Positions 55,640 through 64,000 of a stretch of DNA of 64,000 nt are shown here, piece after piece (position 1 is the stretch's first letter; the number at the start of each line of letters is the position of its first letter). Below the pieces are notes generated by a model, which searched no databases, had not been told where the DNA came from, and saw only the letters and a list, made by a program, of their open reading frames with translations. The position numbers were made by a program, and so were the translations under genes. This DNA is from Paracoccus alcaliphilus (GTDB lineage: Bacteria; Pseudomonadota; Alphaproteobacteria; Rhodobacterales; Rhodobacteraceae), in assembly GCF_028553725.1 (NCBI RefSeq), contig NZ_CP067124.1, forward strand, positions 1,498,001-1,562,000. The letters are read 5' to 3'.

Positions 55640-56124
55640 CGGCGCCCGCTATGGGGCCGGGTGGTCTGCCCTATCGCGCCTGTGCGGGCGTGGTGCTGAT
55701 GAATGGCGACGGGCTGGTCTTTGCGGGCCAGCGCATCGACACGCCGGGCGCCTGGCAGATGCCGCAGGGTGGCATCGACAAGGGCGAAACCCCGCGTCAG
55801 GCGGCGCTGCGCGAATTGACCGAGGAAATCGGTGTCGATCCCGCGCAGGTCGAGGTGGTGGCGGAAACCCCCGGCTGGGTCCGCTATGACCTGCCGCCGC
55901 ATTTGCTGGGCAAGGTCTGGAAGGGCCGATATGGCGGCCAGCAGCAGAAATGGTTCCTGCTGCGCTATCTGGGCGAGGATTCCGGGATCAGGATCGAGAC
56001 CGATCATCCTGAATTCGACTGCTGGCAATGGATGCGCGCGGATGATCTGCTGGAAGCCATCGTGCCCTTCAAGCGCGAGGTCTATCGCGAAGTTTTCGCG
56101 GTCTTCGGCGACCGGCTGGCGTGA
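55636..56124 (+). CDS. rppH: RNA pyrophosphohydrolase (Nudix)
   Basis: Removes pyrophosphate from 5'-triphosphate mRNA ends, triggering RNase E decay. A 162-aa Nudix protein; the Nudix box (GX5EX7REUXEEXG) spans about residues 44-66 around [34 protein letters not shown] at the start and [17 protein letters not shown] near 94-110 are RppH/IalA-type. Coupled to ctpA by ATGA; a strong terminator follows. Confidence 0.95.
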   Translation: MTAPAMGPGGLPYRACAGVVLMNGDGLVFAGQRIDTPGAWQMPQGGIDKGETPRQAALRELTEEIGVDPAQVEVVAETPGWVRYDLPPHLLGKVWKGRYGGQQQKWFLLRYLGEDSGIRIETDHPEFDCWQWMRADDLLEAIVPFKREVYREVFAVFGDRLA

Positions 56125-56143
56125 TCGCAGCCAATCCAACGGA

Positions 56144-56169
56144 AAAAGGCGGCCCGGGGGCCGCCTTTT
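56144..56169. terminator. Rho-independent terminator after rppH
   Basis: AAAAGGCGGCCC-GG-GGGCCGCCTTTT, 12-bp perfect stem ending in TTTT, about 20 bp after the rppH stop codon. Because it is symmetric it may also end the convergent lytic transglycosylase transcript. Confidence 0.85.
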
Positions 56170-56187
56170 GCGTCTTTGCTTGATGGA

Positions 56188-57453
56188 TCAGCGACGAAGC
56201 TGATCCAGAAGGATCGAGGTCGGATAGCCGTCAGGGGTGGTGCCGATGGAGCGCTGATAGGCCGAGACGGCCTCCATCGTGCCGGAACCGAACAATCCGT
56301 CGATCTCTCCGTCATAGAAGCCCTTGGCGCGCAGGCGCTGCTGGATCTCTTGCCGTTCGCTGGTGGACAGCGGGCGGTCGCTGCGCGGCCAGTTGCCCTG
56401 AATGCCCGGACGCCCGGCGATGCGTTCGCCCAGAAATGCCACGCCAAGCGCATAGTTGTCCGAGTTGTTGTAGCGCAGGATCGAACGGAAGTTGTCGAGG
56501 ATCAGGAAGGCCGGCCCACGCGCGCCCGCCGGCATGATGATCGAGCCGTTGCCATTGGGCAGCCCGCCACCACCGATGCGGCGCACGCCCTGCGACGACC
56601 AGTCGCCGCTGGAACGCCGTGTGCCCTTGCCGATCAGGCCCATGTTGAAATTGGCGGGCAACTGCACCTCGGCGCCCCATGCCTGGCCGCGCTGCCAGCC
56701 ATTGCGGGCCAGATAGGCGGCGGTCGATGCCAGTGAATCGGTGGGATCGTCCGACCAGATGTCGCGGCGGCCATCGCCGGTGAAATCGACGGCATATTGC
56801 AGATAGGATGTCGGCATGAACTGGGTATGGCCCATCGCGCCCGCCCAGCTGCCCAGCATGTGTTCGGGGTCGGTATCGCCCGCCTGGATGATCTTCAGCG
56901 CCGCGATCAGCTGACCCGCGAACATCTCGCCGCGCCGCCCGTCATAGGCCAGTGTCGCCAGCGAGGGGATGATCTGCATCCGGCCGCGATTGGCGCCGAA
57001 GTTCGATTCCATCCCCCAGACGGCCAGCACGATTTCGCGCGGCACGCCATATTGCGCCTCGATCCGCGACAGGGTCGGGCCCAGTTGCGCCAGTTTCTGC
57101 CGGCCGGTGGTGATGCGCACATCCGATACGGCGCTGTCCAGATACAGCCAGACCGGGCGCGAGAATTCGGCCTGACGGCGGTCCAGCCGGATCACCTCGG
57201 GGTTATAGCGCGCGATCCGCATCGCCCGGTCATAGGTCGCGGGCGAGACCCCGGACGACACCGCGCGCGAGCGGAAATTCTGGACCCAGCGTTGCAGCCC
57301 GGCCTCGTCTCCGGGACTGGCGGCGGGGATGGGCGTGGGCGTGACCGAAGTCGAGCTTCCCGCCCCGATGGGTGCAGTCGCCAGCGGCGCGGCGCAGGAG
57401 GCCACCGCCCCGATCAGCGTGGTCGAAATCAGAATCCGTCGTGAAATTGCCAT
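56188..57453 (-). CDS. Lytic murein transglycosylase (MltB-like) with peptidoglycan-binding domain
   Basis: A 421-aa lipoprotein (signal ending GAVASCAAP, lipobox VASC). The SLT_2/MltB domain (about 50-340) holds the catalytic Glu in AVWGMESNFGANRG near 145-160 and family marks TLAYDGRRGEMFAGQL and GAMGHTQFMPTSYL. A peptidoglycan-binding type 1 domain (about 360-420, ending DGEIDGLFGSGTMEAVSAYQ...) follows. It cleaves glycan strands with 1,6-anhydro product. A perfect 8-bp inverted repeat lies 18-45 nt upstream. Confidence 0.93.
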   Translation of the reverse strand: MAISRRILISTTLIGAVASCAAPLATAPIGAGSSTSVTPTPIPAASPGDEAGLQRWVQNFRSRAVSSGVSPATYDRAMRIARYNPEVIRLDRRQAEFSRPVWLYLDSAVSDVRITTGRQKLAQLGPTLSRIEAQYGVPREIVLAVWGMESNFGANRGRMQIIPSLATLAYDGRRGEMFAGQLIAALKIIQAGDTDPEHMLGSWAGAMGHTQFMPTSYLQYAVDFTGDGRRDIWSDDPTDSLASTAAYLARNGWQRGQAWGAEVQLPANFNMGLIGKGTRRSSGDWSSQGVRRIGGGGLPNGNGSIIMPAGARGPAFLILDNFRSILRYNNSDNYALGVAFLGERIAGRPGIQGNWPRSDRPLSTSERQEIQQRLRAKGFYDGEIDGLFGSGTMEAVSAYQRSIGTTPDGYPTSILLDQLRR

Positions 57454-57470
57454 AAGGTCGCCTGTTTTTT

Positions 57471-57498
57471 ACTGCCTCGAACATTATTGTGAGGCAGT
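57471..57498 (-). promoter_or_regulatory. Inverted repeat upstream of the MltB-like gene
   Basis: ACTGCCTC-N12-GAGGCAGT, perfect 8-bp arms with an AT-rich spacer, followed on the minus strand by six A before the coding region. It fits an operator or a 5' UTR hairpin; the position of the A-run argues against a terminator for the upstream minus-strand gene. Confidence 0.4.
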
Positions 57499-57569
57499 CT
57501 AGCGAAACCCCGCCCGCTTGAATAGGCCCGCAGGCGCGCGCGAAACCCGCGGGCAACAGGTTGCCGGGA

Positions 57570-57905
57570 TCAGTGCAGCAACTCGGTTCCGTCCGCCGTG
57601 TCGTCCTGAAATAAGGGCTGCATCTGGGCGATGACCACTGAATCCTCGTCCAGCGCGCGCTGCATCAGGGCGCGTTCCTCGTCGTCGATCTCGTGACCCT
57701 CGGCCAGACGTTCGGCCAGCGTGCCATAGCCGGTGACATCCAGCGGCGCCATTTCGGCCTGCTTCAGCATGGCCACGGTTTCGCGCACGGCCTCGGCCTC
57801 GTCGCGGGCGGGACAATAGCAGATCAGCGCGGCGCCGGTCGCGCCCTTTGGCAAGCCGTCGCCTGTCTTGCGGCCCAGTTGGACCAGCAGCGTAAAGACC
57901 TCCAT
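57570..57905 (-). CDS. Conserved hypothetical protein
   Basis: A 111-aa soluble protein (MEVFTLLVQLGRKTGDGLPK..., ICYCPARDEAEAVRETVAML, then an acidic C-terminus). No family was recognised; the first 60 residues have alternating beta and alpha character. AAGGG lies 7 nt before the chosen ATG, and the frame is open 21 more codons upstream without a ribosome binding site. It may share a transcript with the alpha/beta hydrolase gene upstream, whose stop codon lies 66 bp away. Confidence 0.7.
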   Translation of the reverse strand: MEVFTLLVQLGRKTGDGLPKGATGAALICYCPARDEAEAVRETVAMLKQAEMAPLDVTGYGTLAERLAEGHEIDDEERALMQRALDEDSVVIAQMQPLFQDDTADGTELLH

Positions 57906-57971
57906 CCGTTTTCCCTTTCGATTGGCCGTTGTCGTGACGGGCACAGCATGTCCTTGCGGCGCTGGCAAGGG

Positions 57972-58778
57972 TCAGTTCAGCAGCCGTTCGATCAGCGGGC
58001 TGTCGGGCTGGCAAAGCGCGTCGATCACGTCGAAGTGATGCCGCCCCGGATCGATGACGCATTCGGTGGCCGCGCCCAGCCCCGCCCAGATATCGGCCAG
58101 CAGCCGCGACTGACGGATGAATTCGGGGCGTTCGGCCCCGCCGACCCATGTGGTGACGGGGATATGGGGCGCGGGCTCCAGCAGGGCGGGGCTTTCGGCC
58201 AGCGCCTCGCGCCCGTCGATGCGCAGTACAGGGTTCATGGCCGTGCGCATCAGCGGCCGCAGGTCCACCAGCGCCGAGAGCGGCACGCAGGCCCGGATCC
58301 GCGCCAGCACCGGCGCAGGCAGCGTATCATCGGCGCAGACCATCCGCGCCGCCAGTTGCCCGCCTGCCGAATGGCCGGTCACGGCGATGGGGCCGGCGAT
58401 CCGCTCGGCGGCATGGGTAAGAGCAAGGGCGATCTGGCGGGTCATCTGCCCGATCCGCGCATCGGGCGCCAGCGTATAGGCGGGGATGGCGACCGCGTGC
58501 CCCCGCGCCAGCGGCCCGGCGCCCAGATGCGACCACAGCGAGGGGTCGAACTTCATCCAGAAGCCGCCGTGGATAAAGACGCACAGCCCCTTTGGCTGGG
58601 TTTCGGGCAGGAACAGATCGCCTTTGGCCAGAATGCCCTCGGCCCCCAGCGGCTGGTGCCGGGCGGTGGCGCGGAACGCGGCGGCCTGCCGCCGCCATTT
58701 CGGCACAAAGCTGTCGGCCTGCGGAATATGCGCGCCATTGGCATAGGCGTCGTCCCAGTCCTGCACCTGATAAAGCAT
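57972..58778 (-). CDS. Alpha/beta hydrolase (kynurenine formamidase/BD-FAE-like)
   Basis: A 268-aa esterase/lipase-fold enzyme. The oxyanion-hole motif is FIHGGFWMKFDPSLWSHL near residues 66-83, and the nucleophile Ser is in VTGHSAGGQLAARM near 129-142. The acid and base are probably in the TWVGGAERPEF and GRHHFDVID segments, the latter with the C-terminal His. This pattern (HGGFW, GHSAGG) is typical of BD-FAE esterases and bacterial formamidase-like enzymes; no tryptophan catabolism gene is adjacent, so the substrate is unknown. It diverges from the RND efflux operon. Confidence 0.88.
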   Translation of the reverse strand: MLYQVQDWDDAYANGAHIPQADSFVPKWRRQAAAFRATARHQPLGAEGILAKGDLFLPETQPKGLCVFIHGGFWMKFDPSLWSHLGAGPLARGHAVAIPAYTLAPDARIGQMTRQIALALTHAAERIAGPIAVTGHSAGGQLAARMVCADDTLPAPVLARIRACVPLSALVDLRPLMRTAMNPVLRIDGREALAESPALLEPAPHIPVTTWVGGAERPEFIRQSRLLADIWAGLGAATECVIDPGRHHFDVIDALCQPDSPLIERLLN

Positions 58779-58908
58779 CGTCCCCCCTTTTGCGGGCAGG
58801 GGAACCCGGCGCGGGCCGACGGTCAAGGGGGTGGTCTTGCACAATGTGACGCAAGGGCACGATATGCCTTGATTTCGAACCGCATTATAATCATCCCTTC
58901 GGAGGAAG

Positions 58909-59025
58909 ATGCCCTTGTCTGGATCACGAAAGATTTCAGAAAAAGGTTGCGATCGCGTAATTGCCTGTTCGTCACCAGTCAGTTTTTCTGTCGCATTCAA
59001 ACCCTGCGCGCGAGGTCGGGGATGA
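58909..59025 (+). CDS. Possible leader ORF coupled to the efflux adaptor gene
   Basis: A 38-codon frame starting MPLSGSRKISEKGCDRVIAC directly after GGAGGAAG, with its TGA overlapping the ATG of the first adaptor gene (ATGA). TATAAT at 58886-58891 lies just upstream, though without a good -35. It may be a regulatory leader peptide or chance. Confidence 0.3.
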   Translation: MPLSGSRKISEKGCDRVIACSSPVSFSVAFKPCARGRG

Positions 59026-60074
59026 GGCCCTGTTTTCTGGTGGTTGCGATGACTGCATTGGCGGCGCCCGCGGCTTTCGCCGATCACGACACGATCACCG
59101 TCGAATTCGTGACGGCAACGCTGCAGGAGATGCTGGAAAGCATCGAGCTGACCGGCAGTATCGAGGCCAGGGACAGCGTCGATCTGGGCTTTCGCCAAAG
59201 CGGCCGCGTGACCGAGGTGCTGGTGGAAGAGGGTGACCGGGTGACCCGCGACCAGCCCCTTGCGCGGCTGGATGCGGTGCAGCAGGAACAGGGCCAGAAT
59301 GTGGCGCGGGCCAGTCTGGCGGCGGCGCGGGCGACGCAGGAACAGGCGCGGCAGGCCAGCGACCGGGCCGGGGCGATGCTGGAACGCGGCGTCGGCACAA
59401 GGGCGATGCGTGACGCGGCGTTGCAAAGCCTGTCCGAAGCCGATGGCGCGGTCGAGCGTGCCGAAAGCGCCCTTGAACAGGCCGAACGGGCATTGGCCGA
59501 TACGGTGCTGCATGCGCCCGACGATGCGGTGGTGACGGCGCGTCATATCGCGCCCGGCCAGATCATCGGGGCGGCGCAGCCCGCATTCTCGCTGGCGGAA
59601 CTGGACGGGCTGGAGGCAGTGTTCCAGTCGGCGGATCTGCCGCAGCTGGACAATGTGATGGGCGCGGGGGTGCGGCTGGATACGATTGATATCGACATGG
59701 CCACGATGCGCGGCACGATCACCGAAATCTCGCCTCTGGTCGATCCGCAGACGGGTACGGTGGGGGTGCGCGCGCTGATTGATGCCGATGCCGATATCGA
59801 CCTGCTGGGGACTGCGGTGCGCGGGCAGATGCAGGTCGGCACCGGCTCGGGCGTGGTGGTGCCGTGGACCGCGCTGACCCGGCAGGGCGAGGATGCCGCC
59901 GTCTGGCTGGTCCAGGATGGGAAGGCCGAACTGGCCCCGGTGCGGATCGCCAATTTCAGCGACAAGGCGGTTTTCCTGTCGGACGGGATCGAGGAAGGGC
60001 AGATCGTTGTTGGTGCCGGATCGCAGTTGATGTATCCCGGCCGGCCCGTGCAGCCCGAGCAGGTGATCGAATGA
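59022..60074 (+). CDS. RND efflux periplasmic adaptor, first of two
   Basis: Membrane-fusion protein of 350 aa linking the RND pump to an outer-membrane channel. The signal is MRPCFLVVAMTALAAPAAFA. The lipoyl/hairpin half-motifs are SGRVTEVLVEEGDRVTRDQP near 57-76 and LHAPDDAVVTARHIAPGQII near 160-180, flanking a coiled-coil of about 85 residues. A beta-barrel and membrane-proximal domain follow. Its ATG overlaps a short upstream frame, and its stop codon overlaps the second adaptor start (ATGA). Having two adaptor genes with one pump recalls TriABC. Confidence 0.88.
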   Translation: MRPCFLVVAMTALAAPAAFADHDTITVEFVTATLQEMLESIELTGSIEARDSVDLGFRQSGRVTEVLVEEGDRVTRDQPLARLDAVQQEQGQNVARASLAAARATQEQARQASDRAGAMLERGVGTRAMRDAALQSLSEADGAVERAESALEQAERALADTVLHAPDDAVVTARHIAPGQIIGAAQPAFSLAELDGLEAVFQSADLPQLDNVMGAGVRLDTIDIDMATMRGTITEISPLVDPQTGTVGVRALIDADADIDLLGTAVRGQMQVGTGSGVVVPWTALTRQGEDAAVWLVQDGKAELAPVRIANFSDKAVFLSDGIEEGQIVVGAGSQLMYPGRPVQPEQVIE

Positions 60075-61174
60075 GCGCGCGGATCGCCCTGCTGGCGGTG
60101 TTGTTGACCGCCTTGACGGGACCGGCGGCGGCGCTGAGCCTGCCGGACTGGCTGGGCTTTGGCGCTGGGGCGCAGGAAACCGCGGCGCCCCGCCCGGTGG
60201 TGACCGAAATCGTCGAGGATCGCGACCCGAACCTGCCCTGGATTCCGGGTGTCGTCGCCTCTCGGACGCAGGTGGCGATGGCGTTTCAGACGCTTGGCCG
60301 GATGGTCGCGCGCGATGTCGATATCGGCGACCGGGTGGTTGCGGGCGATCTGCTGGCGCAGCAGGCGACCGAGGATCTGGAAGCCTCGACCCGTGCCGCC
60401 CGCGCTGCCGTCGATGCCGCCGAGGTGCAGCTTTCGACGGCTCGGACCACGCTGGAACGCACGCAGGCGCTGACTGAACGCAATGTCGCCACCGCCGCGC
60501 AGCTGGAAGAGGCGCAGCGGATGATGGCCTCGGCGCAGGCGGCGGCGGATCAGGCGCATTCGGAACTGGTGCAGGCGCAGGACGCCGAGGGTTTTTCGCG
60601 CATGATCGCCCCCTTTGACGGGGTGATCAGCGCGGTGCATGTCGCGCCGGGCACGGTCGTCGGCGCCGGAGAGCCGGTGCTGGAACTGTCGGCCGAGGAC
60701 GGTCGCGAGGCGCTGATCGACCTGCCCGAAGCCGCCCTGTCGGGGATCGGGCGCGGCGCGGTGTTCAGCGTCTGGCAACGCAGCGCCCCCGAGGCAGAGG
60801 TCGCCGCGACGCTGGACCGGATCGAGCCGCTGGCCGACCGGGTGTCCCGCACCCGCCGCCTTTACCTGACCCTGCCCGGGGATGCGCCCTTCCGGCTGGG
60901 CGCGCTGGTTCAGGCGCGGTTCGGTTCCACCGGAGAGCCGGTGCTGACGCTGCCCGAGGTGGCGATCATCACGACCGATCAGGGCCCGCGGGTGTGGCGG
61001 GTGATCCGCGACGGCGATGCCGCTCATGTTCAGGCTGTGCCGGTTCAGACCGGCCCCGGCTGGCAGGGCAGGGTAATGATCCGGCAGGGTCTTGCCGCCG
61101 GGGATGAAATCGTCGTGCGTGGCGTCAACTCGCTGCAAGACGGGCAATCCGTCGGACGGAGGGAGGAACCGTGA
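60071..61174 (+). CDS. RND efflux periplasmic adaptor, second of two
   Basis: A 367-aa membrane-fusion protein, distinct from the first adaptor. The signal peptide is MSARIALLAVLLTALTGPAA plus A, followed by a linker and the half-motifs LGRMVARDVDIGDRVVAGDL near 78-97 and IAPFDGVISAVHVAPGTVVG near 179-198, around a coiled-coil hairpin (about 105-170). It overlaps the first adaptor and the pump gene by 4 bp each, so all three are made together. The pair could form a heteromeric adaptor ring. Confidence 0.88.
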   Translation: MSARIALLAVLLTALTGPAAALSLPDWLGFGAGAQETAAPRPVVTEIVEDRDPNLPWIPGVVASRTQVAMAFQTLGRMVARDVDIGDRVVAGDLLAQQATEDLEASTRAARAAVDAAEVQLSTARTTLERTQALTERNVATAAQLEEAQRMMASAQAAADQAHSELVQAQDAEGFSRMIAPFDGVISAVHVAPGTVVGAGEPVLELSAEDGREALIDLPEAALSGIGRGAVFSVWQRSAPEAEVAATLDRIEPLADRVSRTRRLYLTLPGDAPFRLGALVQARFGSTGEPVLTLPEVAIITTDQGPRVWRVIRDGDAAHVQAVPVQTGPGWQGRVMIRQGLAAGDEIVVRGVNSLQDGQSVGRREEP

Positions 61175-64000
61175 AAGGCTTCAACCTGTCGGACTGGGCG
61201 CTGCATCACCGCAGCTTCGTGTGGTTTCTGCTGATCATCTCGATGATCGCGGGGGCGATCAGCTATGCCAATCTGGGTCGTGAAGAGGACCCGAATTTCA
61301 CCATCAAGACCATGGTGATCGGCGCCGCCCTTCCCGGCGGCAATATCGAAGAGACGCTGAAACAGGTCACCACCCGGATCGAGACCAAGCTGGAGGAACT
61401 GGACGAGCTGCATTTCACCCGCTCGGTCACCATGCCGGGTCAGGCGGTGGTCTATGTCGAATTGCTGCCCACCACGCGCGGCCCCGAGGTGCCCGAGATC
61501 TGGAAGCGCGTGCGGCAGATGATGTCCGATATCCGCCCCGATTTTCCGCAGGAATTCGCCGGGTTCCAGTTCAACGACGATTTCGGCGACGTGTTCGGCA
61601 ATATCTATGCCTTCACCGCCGACGGATTCAGCCAGCGCGAATTGCGCGACCGGGTCGAGGATATCCGCAAGCGCGTCGCCGCCCTGCCATCGGCGGGCAA
61701 GACCGAACTGCTGGGAGAGCAGAAGGAACAGATCCATCTGGAGTTTTCCTCGGCCCGGCTGGCGGCGCTGGGGATCAGCCCGACGCAGCTGATCCCGGTC
61801 CTGACCTCGCAGAATTCCATCGTGCCCTCGGGCATCGTCGAGGCCGGGCCCGAGCGGATTCTGGTCCGCATCAGCCGCGACATGGACGATGCCGAGGCGA
61901 TTGCCGCCGTCAACCTGCGGGTGGGCGACCGCTTTTTCGCGCTGTCGGAACTGGCAACGGTCAGCCGCGGCTATGAGGATCCGCCGCAATCGCTGTTCCG
62001 CTATGACGGCAAACCGGCCATCGGGCTGTCGATCGGCATGCGCGCGGGCGGCAATATCCTTGAATTCGGCCGCGAACTGGACGGGCTGATGGCCGCGGTC
62101 TCGGCCGATCTGCCGGTCGGCATCGAGATGGCGAAATTCGCCGACCAGCCGCAGGTCGTGAAACATGCGGTCGGCCATTTCATTCAGGCGCTGGCCGAGG
62201 CGGTGGGCATCGTGCTGATCGTCAGCTTCATCAGCCTTGGCTTTCGCGCGGGTTTCGTGGTGACGCTGACCATCCCGCTGGTTCTGGCGATCACCTTCGT
62301 CATCATGGAGCTTTACGGCATCACCCTGCAACGCGTCTCGCTGGGGGCGCTCATCATCGCGCTGGGGCTTCTGGTCGATGATGCCATGATCGCCATCGAG
62401 ACGATGATCTCGCGGCTGGAGGTCGGCGAATCGCTGGAACGCGCCGCCAGTTACGCATGGACCTCGATCGCCTTTCCGATGCTGACCGGCACGCTGGTCA
62501 CGGTGGCAGGCTTCGTGCCCATCGGGCTGAACAGCTCTGCCGCGGGAGAGTTCACCTTTTCGCTCTTCGTGGTAATCGCGGTGTCGCTGGTCATCTCATG
62601 GATCGTCGCGGTGCTGTTCGCGCCGCTTCTGGGGGTCACCTTCCTCAAGGCGAACATGGGCCATCACGACCCCCGGCCCGGCTGGCTGCGGCGGCGGTTC
62701 CACGGGCTTTTGCGCCTTGCGATGCGCTTCAAATGGGCCACCATTGGCATCACCGTCGCGATCTTCCTGCTGTCGGTCTGGGGCCTGCGCTTTGTCGAGC
62801 AGCAGTTCTTTCCGACCTCGGACCGGACCGAGCTGGTGATCGACATCTCGGAACGCCAGAACGCGTCGATCGCCAAGACCCGCGCCGATATGGACCGGCT
62901 GGAGGCCACGCTGGCCGAGGATGACGACGTGCTGTTCTGGACCTCATATGTTGGGCAGGGGGCGCCGCGCTTCATTCTGTCGATGGATGTGCCGACGGCG
63001 GGGCCGCATATGGGCCAGATCGTGATCCAGACACCCGATCTGGCTGCCCGAGACCGGGTCAAGGAGCGGCTGAACCAGCTGGCCCACAGCGATTTCCCCG
63101 GCGTCGATATCTATGTGAAATATCTGGAAATCGGTCCTCCGGTGGGCAAGCCTGTGCAATACCGGGTCAGCGCCCATGATATCGACGCGGCCCGCGACGC
63201 CGCGCGCGGCCTTGCCACCGTCCTGTCGTCCGAGCCGCGCCTGCGCGACATCGCGCTGGATTGGGGCGAACCCGCCCGCGTCGTCCGGCTGGAGGTCGAT
63301 CAGGAACAGGCCCGCCGCCTCGGCCTGACCAACGAGGATATTGCAGGCGCCCTTGCCGCGATCTATTCCGGCCAGCAGGTGACGCAGCTGCGCGACGACA
63401 TCTTCCTGATCGACGTGATCGCGCGGGGCGACCCCGCCGACCGCCAGTCGCTGGATGCGCTGCGCAACCTGCAACTGGTGCTGCCCTCCTCGGGCCGCAG
63501 CGTGCCGGTCTCGGCGCTGGTCAGTCTGGAATACGACACCGAACAGCCGCTGATCATGCAGCGCGACGGCCGCCCCACGGTGACGGTCAAGGCCGCCATC
63601 GCCGGGGCCGATCAACCGGCGACACTGGTGGACAGCCTGTCGTCCCGGGTCGAGGACTATCGCGCGACGCTGCCCCCCTCGATCACCATCGCTATCGGCG
63701 GCAGCGCCGAAACCTCTGCCGAAAGCCAGGAGCCCATTGCGGCGGTGGTGCCGGTCATGCTGCTGATCATGGGCTTTCTGGTCATGGCGCAAATGCAAAG
63801 TTTCCGGCTGTCGCTGATCGTCTTTGCCGCTGCGCCGCTGGGGCTGATCGGCGTCGTCGCGGTGCTGGTGCCCTTCGGCGTGCCGATGGGCTTCGTCGCC
63901 ATCCTTGGCGTGCTGGCGCTGATCGGCATCCTGATCCGCAATTCGGTCATTCTGGTGCATGAAATTCAGGAATTGCTGCACCGGGGCCGATCCCAATGGG
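61171..64000 (+). CDS. RND efflux transporter permease, 3'-truncated by window edge
   Basis: Inner-membrane proton-driven pump of the RND (AcrB/TriC-like) superfamily; 943 codons are visible, with the end, perhaps 80-100 residues, outside the window. It starts at a GTG overlapping the adaptor stop codon, preceded by GGGAGGAACC. TM1 is about 13-33. The proton-relay aspartates are in GLLVDDAMIAIETMISRLE near 398-416. The porter loops and a second transmembrane block near 855-930 (PVMLLIMGFLVMAQMQSF) are present. The substrate is unknown. No outer-membrane channel gene is in the window. Confidence 0.93.
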   Translation, partial: MKGFNLSDWALHHRSFVWFLLIISMIAGAISYANLGREEDPNFTIKTMVIGAALPGGNIEETLKQVTTRIETKLEELDELHFTRSVTMPGQAVVYVELLPTTRGPEVPEIWKRVRQMMSDIRPDFPQEFAGFQFNDDFGDVFGNIYAFTADGFSQRELRDRVEDIRKRVAALPSAGKTELLGEQKEQIHLEFSSARLAALGISPTQLIPVLTSQNSIVPSGIVEAGPERILVRISRDMDDAEAIAAVNLRVGDRFFALSELATVSRGYEDPPQSLFRYDGKPAIGLSIGMRAGGNILEFGRELDGLMAAVSADLPVGIEMAKFADQPQVVKHAVGHFIQALAEAVGIVLIVSFISLGFRAGFVVTLTIPLVLAITFVIMELYGITLQRVSLGALIIALGLLVDDAMIAIETMISRLEVGESLERAASYAWTSIAFPMLTGTLVTVAGFVPIGLNSSAAGEFTFSLFVVIAVSLVISWIVAVLFAPLLGVTFLKANMGHHDPRPGWLRRRFHGLLRLAMRFKWATIGITVAIFLLSVWGLRFVEQQFFPTSDRTELVIDISERQNASIAKTRADMDRLEATLAEDDDVLFWTSYVGQGAPRFILSMDVPTAGPHMGQIVIQTPDLAARDRVKERLNQLAHSDFPGVDIYVKYLEIGPPVGKPVQYRVSAHDIDAARDAARGLATVLSSEPRLRDIALDWGEPARVVRLEVDQEQARRLGLTNEDIAGALAAIYSGQQVTQLRDDIFLIDVIARGDPADRQSLDALRNLQLVLPSSGRSVPVSALVSLEYDTEQPLIMQRDGRPTVTVKAAIAGADQPATLVDSLSSRVEDYRATLPPSITIAIGGSAETSAESQEPIAAVVPVMLLIMGFLVMAQMQSFRLSLIVFAAAPLGLIGVVAVLVPFGVPMGFVAILGVLALIGILIRNSVILVHEIQELLHRGRSQW

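Noticed and set aside
58869..58891. TTGATT...TATAAT as a full promoter for the RND operon
   Set aside because: The spacing is 11 nt, too short for a sigma-70 promoter. Only the TATAAT is mentioned.

Overview
The window is a 64 kb piece of a high-GC chromosome from an alphaproteobacterium of the Rhodobacterales, most likely Paracoccus or a close relative. Supporting signs are an aa3-type ctaD followed by a DUF2244 gene, a GapR (DUF2312) gene, ctaA beside an M32 carboxypeptidase, split leuC/leuD genes, a CtrA-type box (TTAA-N7-TTAA), and a recurring Rhodobacterales-like intergenic motif of a GC-rich hairpin plus GAGGATATTTG. The genus call is an inference. Most of the window is ordinary core genome, densely packed and with many 4-bp ATGA overlaps.

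Layout. 1-9.9 kb: the end of glnE, a membrane glycosyltransferase with an N-terminal c-di-GMP-type (MshEN) module, carA, yqeY, a DUF3008 gene behind a hairpin that hides its ribosome binding site, DUF2244, ctaD and lipB. 10-11.5 kb: tRNA-Leu(GAG), a gene-poor and probably degraded stretch, and a DsbA-like thiol oxidoreductase. 12-18 kb: a polyamine-type ABC importer (ATPase, two paralogous binding proteins, two permeases) with structured gaps between genes. 18-24 kb, minus strand: dac, tmk, holB, tatD, an MBL hydrolase and an AEC transporter, nearly all overlapping, with tdk just upstream. 24-28 kb: a Bcr/CflA transporter, rhlE, dtd and gapR. 28.2-29.2 kb: a scar holding a 186-bp internally deleted IS5-family element, a TetR-like C-terminal fragment and an unidentified gene.

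29-38 kb: a lytic transglycosylase, a Lys/Ala-rich histone-H1-like protein, an L,D-transpeptidase, an MFS_3 exporter, and a peptide/nickel-type ABC importer with fused ATPases but no binding protein. 37.6-50 kb: nadE, an exported MORN-repeat protein, lysE/argO, thiE, trmJ, ctaA, the M32 peptidase, an EEP-fold protein, and leuD and leuC separated by an opposite-strand membrane gene. 50-57.5 kb: rsfS (apparent CTG start), rlmH, gpmI, an EnvC-like factor, ctpA, rppH and a lytic transglycosylase. 57.5-64 kb: a small hypothetical gene, an alpha/beta hydrolase, and an RND efflux operon with two adaptor genes, whose pump gene runs off the end.

No complete mobile element, CRISPR array, rRNA or phage module was seen. 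The most interesting signals are regulatory: the CtrA box and MshEN module on one glycosyltransferase, the Shine-Dalgarno-sequestering hairpin, small leader-like ORFs coupled to transporter genes by ATGA overlaps, alternative RNA folds before a binding-protein gene, and the five-copy intergenic motif.
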